Positions 49,001 through 62,631 of a stretch of 64,000 nt of DNA are shown here, piece after piece (within the stretch, counting starts at the first letter, position 1; every line of letters begins with the position of its first letter). A program made the position numbers and the translations under genes. Source of the stretch: Chaenocephalus aceratus. Taxonomy: Eukaryota > Chordata > Actinopteri > Perciformes > Channichthyidae. The stretch spans positions 25,516,736-25,580,735 of the forward strand of contig CM043801.1 of the NCBI GenBank assembly GCA_023974075.1, written 5' to 3'. A model generated the notes under the pieces. It had not been told where the DNA came from, did no database searches, and worked only from the letters and a program-made list of their open reading frames with translations.

Positions 49001-52000
49001 CATACATTTGTTATTACTGCAACAATCCAAACTCCAGCAGTAAAATCCCATTGGCTTTTTGTCAAGGAAATTACCTTCTTCTTAGCTCCAAAAATATATT
49101 ATCCCTGCAGCACTCTATAATGTGCCGGCTGATTTAACACAACATGCATTTTAGGAACCAGTGTCTTGCGATTTGAAGCTCTGAGTTTGTGCAGTTTGGT
49201 GTGTTGTGAGAGGAAGTCTGTCGACAGATAAACATCCAGCCCACAGACCCAGCTACTTCCTTTTGTCACATTTTAATTTGCTGATATCAGCTCTTTGGGG
49301 TCAAAAAAAATCACCTAACATGCTTGTGGTCAGAGGCTTCCTAGAAAGATTAAATGTAAAAAAAAAATCAAATATGGTTTGACTAAAATGTATGCATCTT
49401 TCATATAGTTGTTGCAAAGTTAGTTGTCCAAAAATTATTTTGAATCCCGCTATTTTCATCATCAGTTGAATTTGATGTGAGATTCTTAAATGTGAATTAT
49501 TCTGAATATCTTTGAGTTGTGTACAAAATAAGACATTAAAGAATGTCATTTTTGACTTTGGGAAACGCTGATCCACATTTTTATTATTTGTTTACTTTTT
49601 GTAGTATATAAAATAATAGTAATTCTAAAAAAATTTAACAATTTGTGGCTTCCTTATTCGACAATTTGATTGTTCATTACTCAAATGCATATCAGTAATG
49701 AGAAGAAGCATGTTAGTTTGGCTAATAGCATTCATTATAACAATTCAGTAAAAAAAACTTTCTGATAAAATTACAAAGAACAACGCAGTTTAAATGTCTT
49801 TGCTGCCTGGAAACCGTGCTTTACACACAGCCAATTTTTAAATCAATCCGGATCTAACAGGATCCATATCTCAGTCCAAATCAAAGTTTATTACTCCAGA
49901 TAAACGATCGGCTGACTCACTCACGTATGTCTGCCAGATTTCTGTATATAACGCTGAGAGTGGATAGGCGGAGCTGTGAGGGCGACTCTGCATCTCGAGG
50001 CCAAAGAGGATGGCAGCTGCCCAGATGGAGCTTGTCCACATCAGGCACTTAAAGGGTCAACAACCTCCACCACATCAGGGTCCTCGCTGCATCAGGGGCG
50101 TGTCAACAGAGCGGCGCTATAAACATCTTACTACTGTTTGTTCAGGACAACATGTGAGTGGATGAGCCTGAGCAGAGCTGTGTGCTTACAATGCTTTCAG
50201 TGCTGGGTGAAAAACATGTTGATCCATAGCCAGGAACATAGTGTTCCTTTCTCTCTCGCTGTTAGAGTGTGACGTCTGCTGGCACGGCGCCTAGCAGGGT
50301 CAAGTTGATTCAAACAAGAGAGCGCGCTGGCTGTTAGAGCCTGGTATGCTGGTCTTGTCTGCACATGACAGGAACTCAGGTTTCTTGTGGATTTTTCCAT
50401 GAGAACGGTTTCCTCCAGGTGTCGCGAGCAGTGAGACAGCAGAAACCAATGTTTTGGTATTATATCTTGTGATTCATCCGCCTGTCAGTGTACCTTATCC
50501 ACCCACTGTGTGATACACTTTATTTATTTTAATTCATCTTTAATGACTCATTATTAATTTACTGAAGGCTGAGGCCATTTTAAATCTATCTCATATTCCC
50601 CTCACACATAGCGTTATTTTATGTTTTTTTTAACAGTTTTTATTGATTTTGCAATGAGAGAACAGAGCACATGAAAATGCAGATACAAACAATTAAAGTA
50701 GCATACCTAAATCAATAGCAATACATTTATACTACAATTAATAATATATCATTCTAATATATATAATATGCACATGTACATGCACCAACAATTGTATACT
50801 TAAAAATATATAATACTAATTAATTAAAATAAAAGGGTTGGCTTCATGCAGTCAGGCTGGCTTTATTACTTGTTAAAGAATCCAGGAAACTTGTAGTATT
50901 TTTAACCACAACCCTGGCTACGGTATCTCAGCTCTTCCAATTGTGTGTCATTAGATCCCTCACCCAACGGGCATACATATTGTAATTTGATCTGCAAATT
51001 AACACTTCTATTCCTTCAAACGTGACATATTCCAAAACTAGGTCAAATACCTTTTTGATTTGTTCAAGTTAATTATTAATAAATGTCTTTATCTCTAGAC
51101 GGCAGAGCTTGAGATCTCGGGCTATGTGTCTGACGGCGAGGATGTTGACGCCGCGGTGACTCCCATCAGACCGGACTCTCCTGTGCAGAGCGGCGACGGC
51201 AGCAGGAAGTCCATCAGGGACTGGGTCAGGTCAGCTCAGGCAATGCTGCAGACGCCTCAGAAACTGCAGTCCAACATGCAGTCCAAGACACCTGAAGACT
51301 CTGCCAAAAAGAAAGGAAATTCAAAAGGTTTGAATAATGTTCTTGTTTTCTCAACGTCACATTAGGGACGTGCAAGGTCAGCTTTTTTGTCTCGTTCTGA
51401 AATCTTGACCAGAAATATCTAATCCCCGAAACCTGATCCTATTCTATTGTTCTCTTTCCCCTCCAATTTATAGTTTGGTACTGCAGTGTGTTGAACATCG
51501 GGTAACATGAGGACAGGGATTGTTCTAGCGCTAAAAACAGAAACAGCAGCCTTCAAGCCTTGTAACTGATTGCAAAAATACACATTAATAAAGAAAATAA
51601 ACAACCCATGTAACCATGAATATGTAAGTGAAATGGTATTTGTCTCCCATGCCTCCACGGTGAGGACTGAATCATTTCCAAACAAATTGAAGTAACTGGG
51701 CCTTGTTCAACAACAGCAAAACTATATCAAAACATCCGTTAACAAACCTGACACATGCAGTTAAATCCAAGTCACATTATATTCATCATCATTATGCTCA
51801 GTACTTCCCAAACACATTTCAGTAAACTGACAATTTAAAGCCCTTTGTAATAAACAATCTCATGTTAGCATGCAGCTCCTCTGTGGGAATAACATTGTGT
51901 AAGTGTTTTAAATACAAAGGTTTGAGCAAAAATGCTTGTTATGGGCATACGTTTCGGAATCGTCTTTCACACAAAGACGTGAGAAAACAAGGTTTTCTTT

Positions 52001-55000
52001 ACTACTAGAGTAGTTGATACACAAATAGGCATTCTGGGGTTAAGGACCTTCATTATAGATATCATACTTAATGGAAATGATCATCTATGGCGTTAGCATG
52101 CGCCCATACCACATTATTATAAAGTGTCACAGTTTGTTGCCTTAAAATAAGAGCAAACCGAGAAGAAGGCATAATACTTGCTGCCAGGCGACAATGTTTC
52201 CACGGCAGAGCTGACGATGAAAGGGACACCTGGTGTCATGATGTGGGTGCTAAATGTCATTGCCATTTCCAAGCCCACCTAATGTGACAGATGGCTATCT
52301 GTAGTCTGAGATCAGAAAATCTTGTTCTTTGAAATAAACAATTTCCCATGTGCTGCGTGATTTGATCAAGTAACGTCATCTACTGTACCTCTGTGTGTGT
52401 CGGTGCGTAGTGGAGGCCTCGCTGAGAGGCTGAACCGACTCCAGTGCAGACAGAGGTCAGCTGTTAGCTTCTGGAGGCACCAGTCCATCTCTGAGGCCAC
52501 GGCAACAGGTGATCCACACAAACACACTGTCTTCTCCGACCTGAATCACTATTTTAACAATGAACTTTGATTTGTGAGTGGGATGAAGCCTGTGATTTCC
52601 TTCTGCATGGGGAAAGGCCACGCTGAGGATGTGCTGGCTGTAGGTCGATCACTGTGGCTGTGAACTCTGAATTCGATATGTAGGTGACAGGAAGCTGCTT
52701 GCCTAGTTCTTTTTTCCTTTTCGTGGTATACCAAACCACTTGTGCTTTGTCGTTGTTATGTATCTCCCTCAGAATTGACACCAGCAGTGGCTTAAAGGTT
52801 GGCAGTTGATTGTGGAAAAAGAAAAAAAGCACCCACCTGATCTGAGTTTGCGGTCATTCGATGTTTTGATTAGCGTAATGTGTAAAGAGTTGAACGGAGT
52901 GGGCGGTTTATTGACTTGATCTAATTTTTTAAGCTCCAAATTAAATAGTGATTTTTGCAATGAAAACACTTCTGTTTTTTTTTTTAAAGCATTTAAGTCA
53001 GATACCGTGCAGAGTGCATAATTAAATCGTTTCAGGAGAGTTCACTGTATTTGTCCCACTCCCTGGTTCATTCTTAGCTATAATAGCGTTGTTACCTGCT
53101 AGATCATGCTGTTACAAGACACCTGTTTATATTTGATGCTGTCATTTTGGTGTGAAATGTAAGTGCACTCAAATATAGACTGTGAATTATTTCCTGATGT
53201 ATTTGCCCCATCCATCCATCTCTCTCCCCTTATCCGTGGTCGGGTCGCGGGGGTAGCAGTTCTAGCAGAGAGCCCCAAACTTTCCCTTTTTCGACATCAA
53301 CCAGCTCTGACTGGGGATCCCAAGGCGCTGCCAGGCCAACGAAGAGATATAATCCCTCCACCTGGTCCTAGGTCTACCCCTTGGTCTCTTCCCAGCTGGA
53401 CGTGCCTGGAACACCTCCCTAGGGAGGCGCCCAGGTGGCATCCTAACTAGGTGCCCGAACCACCTCAACTGGCTCCTTTCGACGCAAAGGAGGAGCGGTT
53501 CAACTCCGAGTCCCTCCCGGATGACTGAACTTCTCACCTTATCTCTAAGGGAGACACCAGCCACCCTGCGGAGAAAACCCATCTCGGCCGCTTGTATCTG
53601 CGATCTTGTTCTTTCGGTCATGACCCATCCTTCATGACCATAGGTGAGGGTAGGAACGAAAATGGCCCGGTAGACAGAGAGCTTTGCCTTCTGGCTCAGC
53701 TCCCTTTTCGTCACAACGGTGCGGTAAAGCGACTGCAGTACCGCTCCCGCTGCTCCGATTCTCCGGCCCATCTCACGCTCCATTGTTCCCTCACTCAAGA
53801 ACAAGACCCCGAGATACTTGAACTCCTTCGCGGGGTTTTTGCCCCGCCTATCATTTATCAGTTCATTACAGGCCAAGAGGATGACTTGAGGACGATTTCA
53901 GATTTGGCGTTCTGCCCGTGGTTCTTCCCATGAGTTAATCATCTGGGACCTACACGCACCAAATAAACTGTTCGGTTTCGTGTTTAGGCAAATGTTTGTT
54001 TCAACTTTATTGTTCTTAATCTCCCTTTTTGATATGATTTACTCCTTTAAAATTCCCCCTCTGGCTATTTTTGGGGATTGCGGGCGTACACAGAGCTGCA
54101 TTGACTGAGAGCTCTTGTACTGCACTTTTCACAAATCCATGCAATCAAGTCTTCCCACAGAATTTGCATGGGTAGTTTGTTTTACTGCTTCAGGGCATTG
54201 TCTTTTTATTTTATTTGCTCCTCCTTGTTATCTCCGCTTGAGCCAGCAAAGTCAGCGTTGTGGTAAAATTCCAAACATTTGCACTCTCACCCATTGGGAT
54301 TCGGTGCGTTTCATATTCTACTCTGAGTCAGTTACAGCTTTCAAAGTTATACAGTGCAAAATGTTCTGATGTAAAAGTGAATTACCCTTATAACACAAGT
54401 CCCTAAGAGAGCAAGAGTCCGGGAGAGTATGAGTGCACTCTTTACACACACAAACACACACTCAACTGTGTTGTTGTTGCTCTGCCTCCAGTGGACAGGC
54501 CTGGCGTGCTGGTGCTGGAGGTGCTGGAGGTTCAGGAGGAGTGCAGCATGCACTGGTGCACTGCGAGCACCAGCACCCCCCCGCAGAGGGCCACCAGCAC
54601 AGCGACGCCCCCCCTGAAGGAAGAGCTGGTTTGCTGGTGTTGTTCAACAGAGAAACTGCAGCCCAGCTGATGCTTGATCCCAGAGACATCGTCCACATAT
54701 ACCCGCCATGGTGAGAGGATGTAATACATGTCGCCCTTTTGAGCCCCCCTACACACTAACATGTTTTTTTTCTTCTTGTTACTTCACTGGGATGTTTGAG
54801 CCTCACTGTGCAGAATTATATCAGTATGTGCAGACCTGTTTCGCTGTGCTCACCTTACATCTGAGTTGAACAATGTACACACAAGCAGGATTTAATAACA
54901 TCATGTTGGAGCCAATACTGTGTTCCAATAAGAAACCTCCAGTGGAACGACACTGGGAATAGACTTTCAGAGAAGTAGGAGACATGTTGTTCTCATTATC

Positions 55001-58000
55001 TCTAAACCCTTTCAAATGAACTTTATTTGCATTCATGCATAGATTATAGATTTTCCATGATGGTAAAAGAGTATACGTAATTTTGCAAAAGTTAAACTAT
55101 TAAAGTTGTCAGAACTTGCTATTCAAAGCAGATTATTTTCACATGTCTTGAAATGTGTCTTGAAGGGGTCTTTAAATGAAAACCACATTTTGCTGCAGTT
55201 TGATTTGGATACTTATTATATCGAGTAGAGTCTGAAAGTGACAGCTTTGTTAAAGGGGGGGTACGTTTGAGAAACCGGCTCGAGATACACTTTTTGTTAT
55301 ATTCCATGGAATGCTCTTAACATCCCGATAGCAATGAATATCTTAAGTGCTTTGACTAAAAAATCCATAACAAAATGTCATCTGTGGAAGCCGTAGTACT
55401 GTAAAAAGCACGACCAATCATTTGAGCCGGCCCGGCTAAAGTAACTGGATGGCCTACCTGCCTGTCAGCCTTCCATCTGTGCACAAACTTATCTCGTGCC
55501 CTCATTGGTCATGTGCCGTTCGTGTGTGTTGGAGGAGGGGCTCTGTAAGGAAGTGGCATTTTCTCCGGTTGTGTATTTTCAAATTCTAGCGCACTCGAGC
55601 TGGTTCTCTAAAAGGACCTACCCCACCTTTAAGCACCAGATGCAGAAGACTTTCGACGTTGAGATAAAGTTAAAATAATAATTCGCCAATTTAAAGTGTT
55701 CTTTTTGCAATTTAGGAAGAATCGCAAGCCGTTATAAGAAATAGGACTGCATTGACAATTATTATCATAATAAAATCATCTCCAGATCTTATTCTTGATT
55801 TATCATTAGGGCTAGAAAATGTCAAATTAGGAGAAAATGCCAATATCCTAAAACCTAAGATAACATTGTAAAATAGCTTTTTTTTATGTTTTGCCAGTAT
55901 GTAAATCCCAAAATGTATTAAGTTAACAATATTTTGAGTTGAACAATTGAGATGCTGGAACCAATGACTAAGCGATTAATCAGTTACGGGAATATCTGCC
56001 ATTTAAACATTTCTTAGTGGTTTTAGCTGTAATAAGAATAGATACGTCTAACATTACAACTCTATGACGCGGATACATTTCTGTGAGAAATGAATATAAT
56101 ACTGGTCAGTGAAACCTTTTCTTGCGCTGCTTTTGATGTTTCACGTCATAATCAGGCAGTCAGAAACTACAGGAAAATACAAAATTACACAACCTTTGAC
56201 TGACTCATTATTCGCAGGCCACAGAGTAACATAATCTTATAAAAATCATGCTGAGGAGGCATACTGACTGTCGGAATATAACACTGGAATATCCATACAT
56301 TGAACACTGAAAAAAGGGGTAACAGAAATCTGTAGAAATCACAATTCTTTGGGGTTTTGAGTATAAACATGTACTGTTCTCAGCTCATTATAGTAAGCAG
56401 CAAAGTCCCAGATGTGAGTGCATGGGCGGAGAGGCGAGGAGGGGGGTGTGTATGTGCCTGTGTGTGTATTTCTCAGGATTGTTTTGGAGTTGGAGCGAGG
56501 CAGCAGTTGACTCCAGCTGTTGGGAGTTTAGGTTGAGTGTACTCTGGAATATCCAGGCTGGCGGAAGCGCAGGGGCCTCCTCGATGCTCTGACGTCACAA
56601 ACAGCTCCAGGGAATGCTTCACATTCCTCTTCCTGGCAGTAGTTAGGTCATTTCCAGCAAGCCGGGGGAAAAACACAGTGGGATCATTTTCTGGAGCATT
56701 TGGGAGCAAAGAGTGAAAGGAGCCAAAGAACTGAGATGGAAAACACATGGTGGTTTTGAAAGAATCTCTGCATTTGAGCACTTCTCCTTTCCTGTTGAGT
56801 TCCTTTCCTGAAAACATAGAGAGAGTAAAGCCCCCACCAACACTCCCATTTACTCTTTCAAAGAATCATTTCTCATCGGAACAAGCGTCCTTAAAGCCCC
56901 TTAGTTTGAGTACATTACATTACATTGCATTTAGCTGACGCTTTTATCCAAAGCGACTTACAATAAGTACATTCGACCAGGAAGACACAACCTTGAAGAA
57001 AACAGAATCATAAAGTACATCAGGTTTCATAGAGCCAAACATTTCAAGTGCTACTCAACTGGCTATAGATAAGCCAGTCCTTTATTAGTATATAAGTGCT
57101 TTGTTAGCAGTTCTTTGTTAGTAATTCGAGTACATTTACATTCAGCAGTTACAGCTAGTGGTGGAGGAAGTATTACAATTATGTTAAGTAGTTGTTTTCA
57201 AATAAAAGTACATAAGTTATAGTATCAAAACATACTTAAGGTACCAAAAGTACAAGTACTTATTCAGCCGAATGGCCCATTTCAAAGTCATATATTTTGT
57301 ATTGCTGGATTTCAATCAGTGATACATTGATGTGTAAATATTGCCTTTGATAAAGGTAACACTATTTATTATTACTTGATAAACTACTGGATAGTTTAAC
57401 CTTTAGTGTTACACCAAAATGTATTTGTTGATTTATATTTTCTATTAATTTAGTAAAGCTGTCAATGGAAGGTTATGGAGTAAACATTGAGCAGTACTTA
57501 GGTAAATGAATGAAGGTACTTTCCACCAATGGTAAGATATAAGAGTGTCCCTATTAAATCATTCAATGCTATCACTCAATAAAAAAAGTCTCTGAATCAT
57601 TACAATACAGTAACAACTAATAAAAAGCTGATGACGCCTCTGAATATATGTAATCATTTATCCAGCTTCATCAGGCTGAAGTGGAAAAACACGGAATTCA
57701 GAGTGTCTGGTAAAATTCCTCTTATCAGCTTCCTGTGTGACGTTCACCAAGGGTTAACCTCCTCCACCATTCCTGCAGTGAGTAGGTTGGCTCCGCCCCC
57801 CCCTCCCACGCCTTGTTGTGAGTGGGCCGAGGCCTGAGCGGAAATACCTGCACGGATTATTCACTTACGAGCTGTGACGCCAGCAGCCACTCCTTACCCC
57901 GGCTACCTGTGTGAGGATGACAGCTCACCTGTTCACAATGGGGTCACACTTCCTGCGGGGGAGTTGTACCTGCTCCCACGAACAGGATGTTCCACTCTAC

Positions 58001-61000
58001 TCACAGTACTGGATCTGATGATGCACTGATAAACATTGTAGCTAAAGTATTTCAGAAGTACTTATTCAGAGTCACGAAGTAGTAATACATGCAATAAGAA
58101 AAGAGTCATGAGAGGGTATATCTTCAAGATAGGATGGTTAAAGAAAGGTTAACATATAGTTGAAGGTGTTCTATTAATCACTACAGAGATGATCGAGAGT
58201 TATAGACATTTATTTTTCTAGGTGGTTGAAGTTATAATAGATTTACAGCCTGCTAGGTTATTGTTTATACAAGGATCCCCATTAGAGGCACATGTTCCTG
58301 CTTCTAGTACTTCTGGGGTCATGTCCATTGAAATAAATCAAAGGGATACAATAAAAATACAGACAACTTAAGATACAAAAACAGCCGGTCATACAAAGAG
58401 CGAACCGATGCACAGAGAGAAATGAACATTGAAGTATTAACAGACTTAACAGTACAAATAACATAGGCAAGGCACGATTATTTATATAGCACCTTTCAAC
58501 ACAAGGCAATTCAAAGTGCTTTACAAAAATGAAAGACCTTAAGAAACATATTATAAAATGATATCTAGAAACACTCATTTAAAAGCAAAGACAATAAAAG
58601 TTACAGTGCAGTTTAAGATATGAATAGTTCAATTAAAAGCAGCGACAAAAAGAAAAGTCTTCAGCCTGGATTTAAAAGTAGTCAGAGTTGCAGCGGACCT
58701 GCAGGATTCTGGGAGTTTGTTCTAGATATTTGGAGCATAATAACTGAACGCTGCTTCTCCATGTTTAGTTCTGACTGGGGACAGAAAGCTGACCAGTCCC
58801 TGAAGACCTGAGAGATCTGGATGGTTCATAATTTAGCAGGAGGTCAGAAATGTAATTTGGGCCTAAACCATTCAGTGCTTTATAAACCAGCAGCAGTATT
58901 TTGAAATCTATTCTTTGACACACAGGAAGCCAGTGTAAAGACTTCAGAACAGGAGTGATGTGATCCACTTTCTTAGTGTTAGTGAGGACTCGAGCAGCGG
59001 CGTTCTGAATCAGCTGCAGCTTCCTAATAGATTTTTCAGTGAGACCTGTGAAGACACCATTGCAGTAGTCGAGTCTACTGAAGATAAAAGCATGGACAAG
59101 TTTTTGCAAATCCTGCTGTGACATTAGTCTTTTAATCCTAGATATGTTCTTTAGGTGATAGTAGGCTGATTTAGTAACTGTTTTAATGTGACTGTTGAAA
59201 CTCAGGTCAGAGTCCATGACTACACCTAGATTTCTGGCTTTATCTGTTGTTGTAGAATAGACTTATACAAAATAAAGAATTTAAGGATAATCAAATTAAC
59301 ACACTGAAGCTAGCACTGTACACATTGACAATTTATGTTCTTTATTACATCTTCAAGTTATTATTTTGTCCCAACAATTCGGACTGAAACCAAATGTATA
59401 ATATAATTACGATTTTTAGCACTTTTCAAAGTATAACCAATTGTTAGGTTTGTTCACTTGAGAAATGACTTGAGTTATTGATTATCAGAAAACAAGAGAA
59501 TAATTTTGTAGTGACTAACGTAGAAGTCCTTCACGTTTCTGCACCATCATGGTAAAGCTCACAGTATGTTCCGGATGCTGGGCTGTTGGACCACATAGCT
59601 AAAGCTTCATTCATAACAGTGAATTCCACATTTTCTATCAGGAATTCTGCACAGCTTCTTCTATTGTTTGCTTGTCTATTCATTCTGTTTTAAGCCGGTA
59701 TTTATTTAAAGTTCAAGAGAAAGTTCAAGAGAAAGGCTAATATTATTATACGAATGTAGAGTTAAATTCTCGCGGTGGAATTATTTTTGGATTGTTTCCG
59801 GCTCACATGATTCCAAAATGTCCAGTCACTCCACAGAGTTGGAAAGTCGGAAACCAAATTTATTGTAAAACAATGTAATCATTTCTAAAGTTCACAACAT
59901 GTTTTTAATCTAACAAAATATTCTGCTTAAAAACTAATATTTGTTGGTGTTTAATCGCTCAAAAATCTTTTTCACTATGTTAATGTAGAATGAGCTCTCC
60001 TTTGATATCAGGACAGCAGATAGCTTACACATATTCCGGCGCAGACTGAAAACTCATCTCTTTCGACTCCACCTCGAGCAATAAAATGACTAACTTAGCA
60101 CTTATATACTAACTAAGGACAGGCTTATCTAAAGCTAGTTGAGTAGCACTTTAAATTTGTTGGCTCTATGAAACCTGATGTACTTATATGATTCTGTTTT
60201 CTTCTAGTTTTATATCTTCTTGGTCGAATGCACTTATTGTAAGTCGCTTCGGATAAAAGCGTCCGCTAAATACAATTTAATGTAATGTTCAAAAACAGTT
60301 TGACTCCTGCTCCTTGCACAGAGGGAGTTACGCACTTGTTACATTACATTTAATAAACCAAAAATAAATAAAAACATATTTGTTTTGAGTTAATGACACC
60401 AATAAAACAGCAGACACTCAAAAGCTTCATTCAAAAACCTGCATAGAAGCGTTGAATGTGTGAAAGAAGAGAATTGGTACAGCAGTAACTGGATGGGCAG
60501 ATGTTATGCATGGGGATAAAACCTGCCATGAACACATATGTGCAGATCAAGGATATAAGCCTACACAAATATAACCTTTGTAAAGATCATTTTAAATCTT
60601 AATTTATTTGTTGATTTAACTCTTCTATGAGCTGTACATCTAGAATATACAATCATTTCTGTAGTTAAATGACATGGATAATGTTTTGATTTGTAAAAGT
60701 ACACTGTATGTATTAACACTAACCCATTTATAATAATGATGTTAAACTAAAGATTAGAAACTCCTCTCACTCTAATGCAAATTAAAAACATTTAAGTACA
60801 AACATAACATTATAACCTTCACCATTAGTCTACATTTCCTTTTAGCTCTAACTCAAACTCTCAGCTGACAGTGTATGTTATATAGTGATCTTTTTTCCCG
60901 CTTAATCTGTATGTTTAACTTCTGGTTCAACTGGACGAGCTGTGACTCGTTTGTCAGTTACAGTCAAGCCATGATCTTGGCTGAGTCAGTGAAAAGCCGT

Positions 61001-62544
61001 CATCACACTAGCCATTTCCCATGTGGAGAGAATCAAGTTGAAACGTAAAACTTACAACAAACAACATGCCGTACAATTATCTGGCCGTTATTCAACTGGT
61101 TTGTTCTCAGGCTCGAAACCACTCACAATAGCGGAGTGTCGTTCACCTTGATGGGTTAACACCATTGACCGTAAATGTTTTTCTCAGTTCTTAGACTTTA
61201 TCTTACAGCATCTCATTTTTGGCACACACCGATGAGTGAACGGTTAAGAAGAAGTACAATTAAACACGAGAGCATTTCAGGTCACACGTACGCAGCCTTC
61301 TGGATTTTGTTTCTCACCAGTAAACTCTTAGCCTGGTTGATTGTGACGGGTGTTGGAGTATTTTTCCACACATGATGTCACATTTGAAAGTGCTTTAATC
61401 AAGCTGTGCAGCGTTGCACGGTGTTGCCTTTCTAAGAGACCCACTTGCATGGAAAATGTATCTTTTACCTCAGTTAAAGAAGACAAATGCATCCGTTGTG
61501 TATTTTCACTGGCCCCTTTTTGAACTTGTACTCTGTGCCGGGTGGTACCGAGTCAAGAGCGGAGGTGGATGGTACCTTATCTAAGTTTGACATTCAAATC
61601 CTCTCGAGCTCTCAGCCCCACCACATTTATGCAATCATCTACATTTAGGGTACTACAATCTGAATCTTTCTTATCAAAAGAGTCACAATACAAACTGTTT
61701 ATCACCTTTATTTATTCCATTTCTGTGAAGTTAAGTCCCAAATATCAATAAGAAATGTAAAAAAAACGTAATGTTAAGGTGCATAATTCAACTATCACCA
61801 TTCTTCACCCCAGATCTAAAACTAATGATCTGTATCTCCCTCGCAGGCAGAGTCTATCTATAGAGGGCTCCAGCTGTGATATTATTCTGAACACACACTT
61901 CAGCCAGAAAGTGTCCTCTGCAACCAAACCAGCCAACATGTCCCTTCCCCAAAGCCTGCTGTCAGCAGAGAGGTGCAACCCGTACTCTCTGTGTAAGACA
62001 TTCAGACTGCAGGAATGCAGGACTGCAGAGGAGATCAACACCAAACAAGTGCGTAGGCTTCACATCATTATAATTGCATTCCTAATTCAACATTTACTGT
62101 ATTTTGGAAGTTATGTTATAAGACAATATGCATGCCTTCATAAAACCCTTGCCATGCCTCTAACTGAACACAGGTTGAGTTGTATATGCGCAAAACACAT
62201 TCAAATGATCTCTCATCAGGAAAATGGTGTCAATATTCTTCATAAATGTAAGGTGAATATTCTTCATGAATATATGGTTCATTGTTTTGACTTACATTTT
62301 GCAATAAATAATGCAATTGGATAAAAGGAATCGCAATGCTAAAACGGAACTCACCTCTCCCTGTACTTGGCCTCAACTACTCACCTGTCGAGTTGTGTGA
62401 CTGATGCGTCTCTCACTGTTATAACTCTGAGGACAAACTCTGTCACAGACAGAAGAGTAAACACCTGGCAAAGCACTGATAACTGCTTCTGTACTAGTTC
62501 CCGCTACCGTGGGTGTTTCAAAACCACATTAGGCCATGATGACC

Positions 62545-62631
<87 letters not shown>

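Larger units (their letters stand above)
46878..51327 (+). other. spidr: spidr exons 5-6: acidic region
   Basis: Exon 5 (46878-47020) encodes DTDTDLEESEEEVEKDSGQQ and ISDCESESF, corresponding to the human acidic EISDC segment. Exon 6 (51099-51327) encodes ELEISGYVSDGEDVD, IRDWVRSAQAMLQTPQK and TPEDSAKKK. The intervening 4.1-kb intron contains a CT tract and a small LINE tail and no other coding sequence I recognise. Confidence 0.85.
54711..61846. other. spidr intron 8, repeat-rich
   Basis: A 7.1-kb intron holding a TTAA MITE (55250-55632), an L2-type tail (56911-57130), a hAT MITE (57156-57531), an L2-like LINE end (58465-59262) and a further L2-type tail (60000-60290). No additional coding exon is needed: exon 8 ends inside the Trp codon of PPW and exon 9 continues it as in the human protein. 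Confidence 0.7.

Noticed and set aside
50630..50990. Possible LINE 3' end (TTTTTATTGATTTTGCAATGAG) in spidr intron 5
   Set aside because: Suggestive of a retrotransposon tail but no coding motif or second copy in the window to support it.
53163..53933. Plus-strand open frames over the Rex3-like segment
   Set aside because: Antisense shadows of the minus-strand LINE frame.
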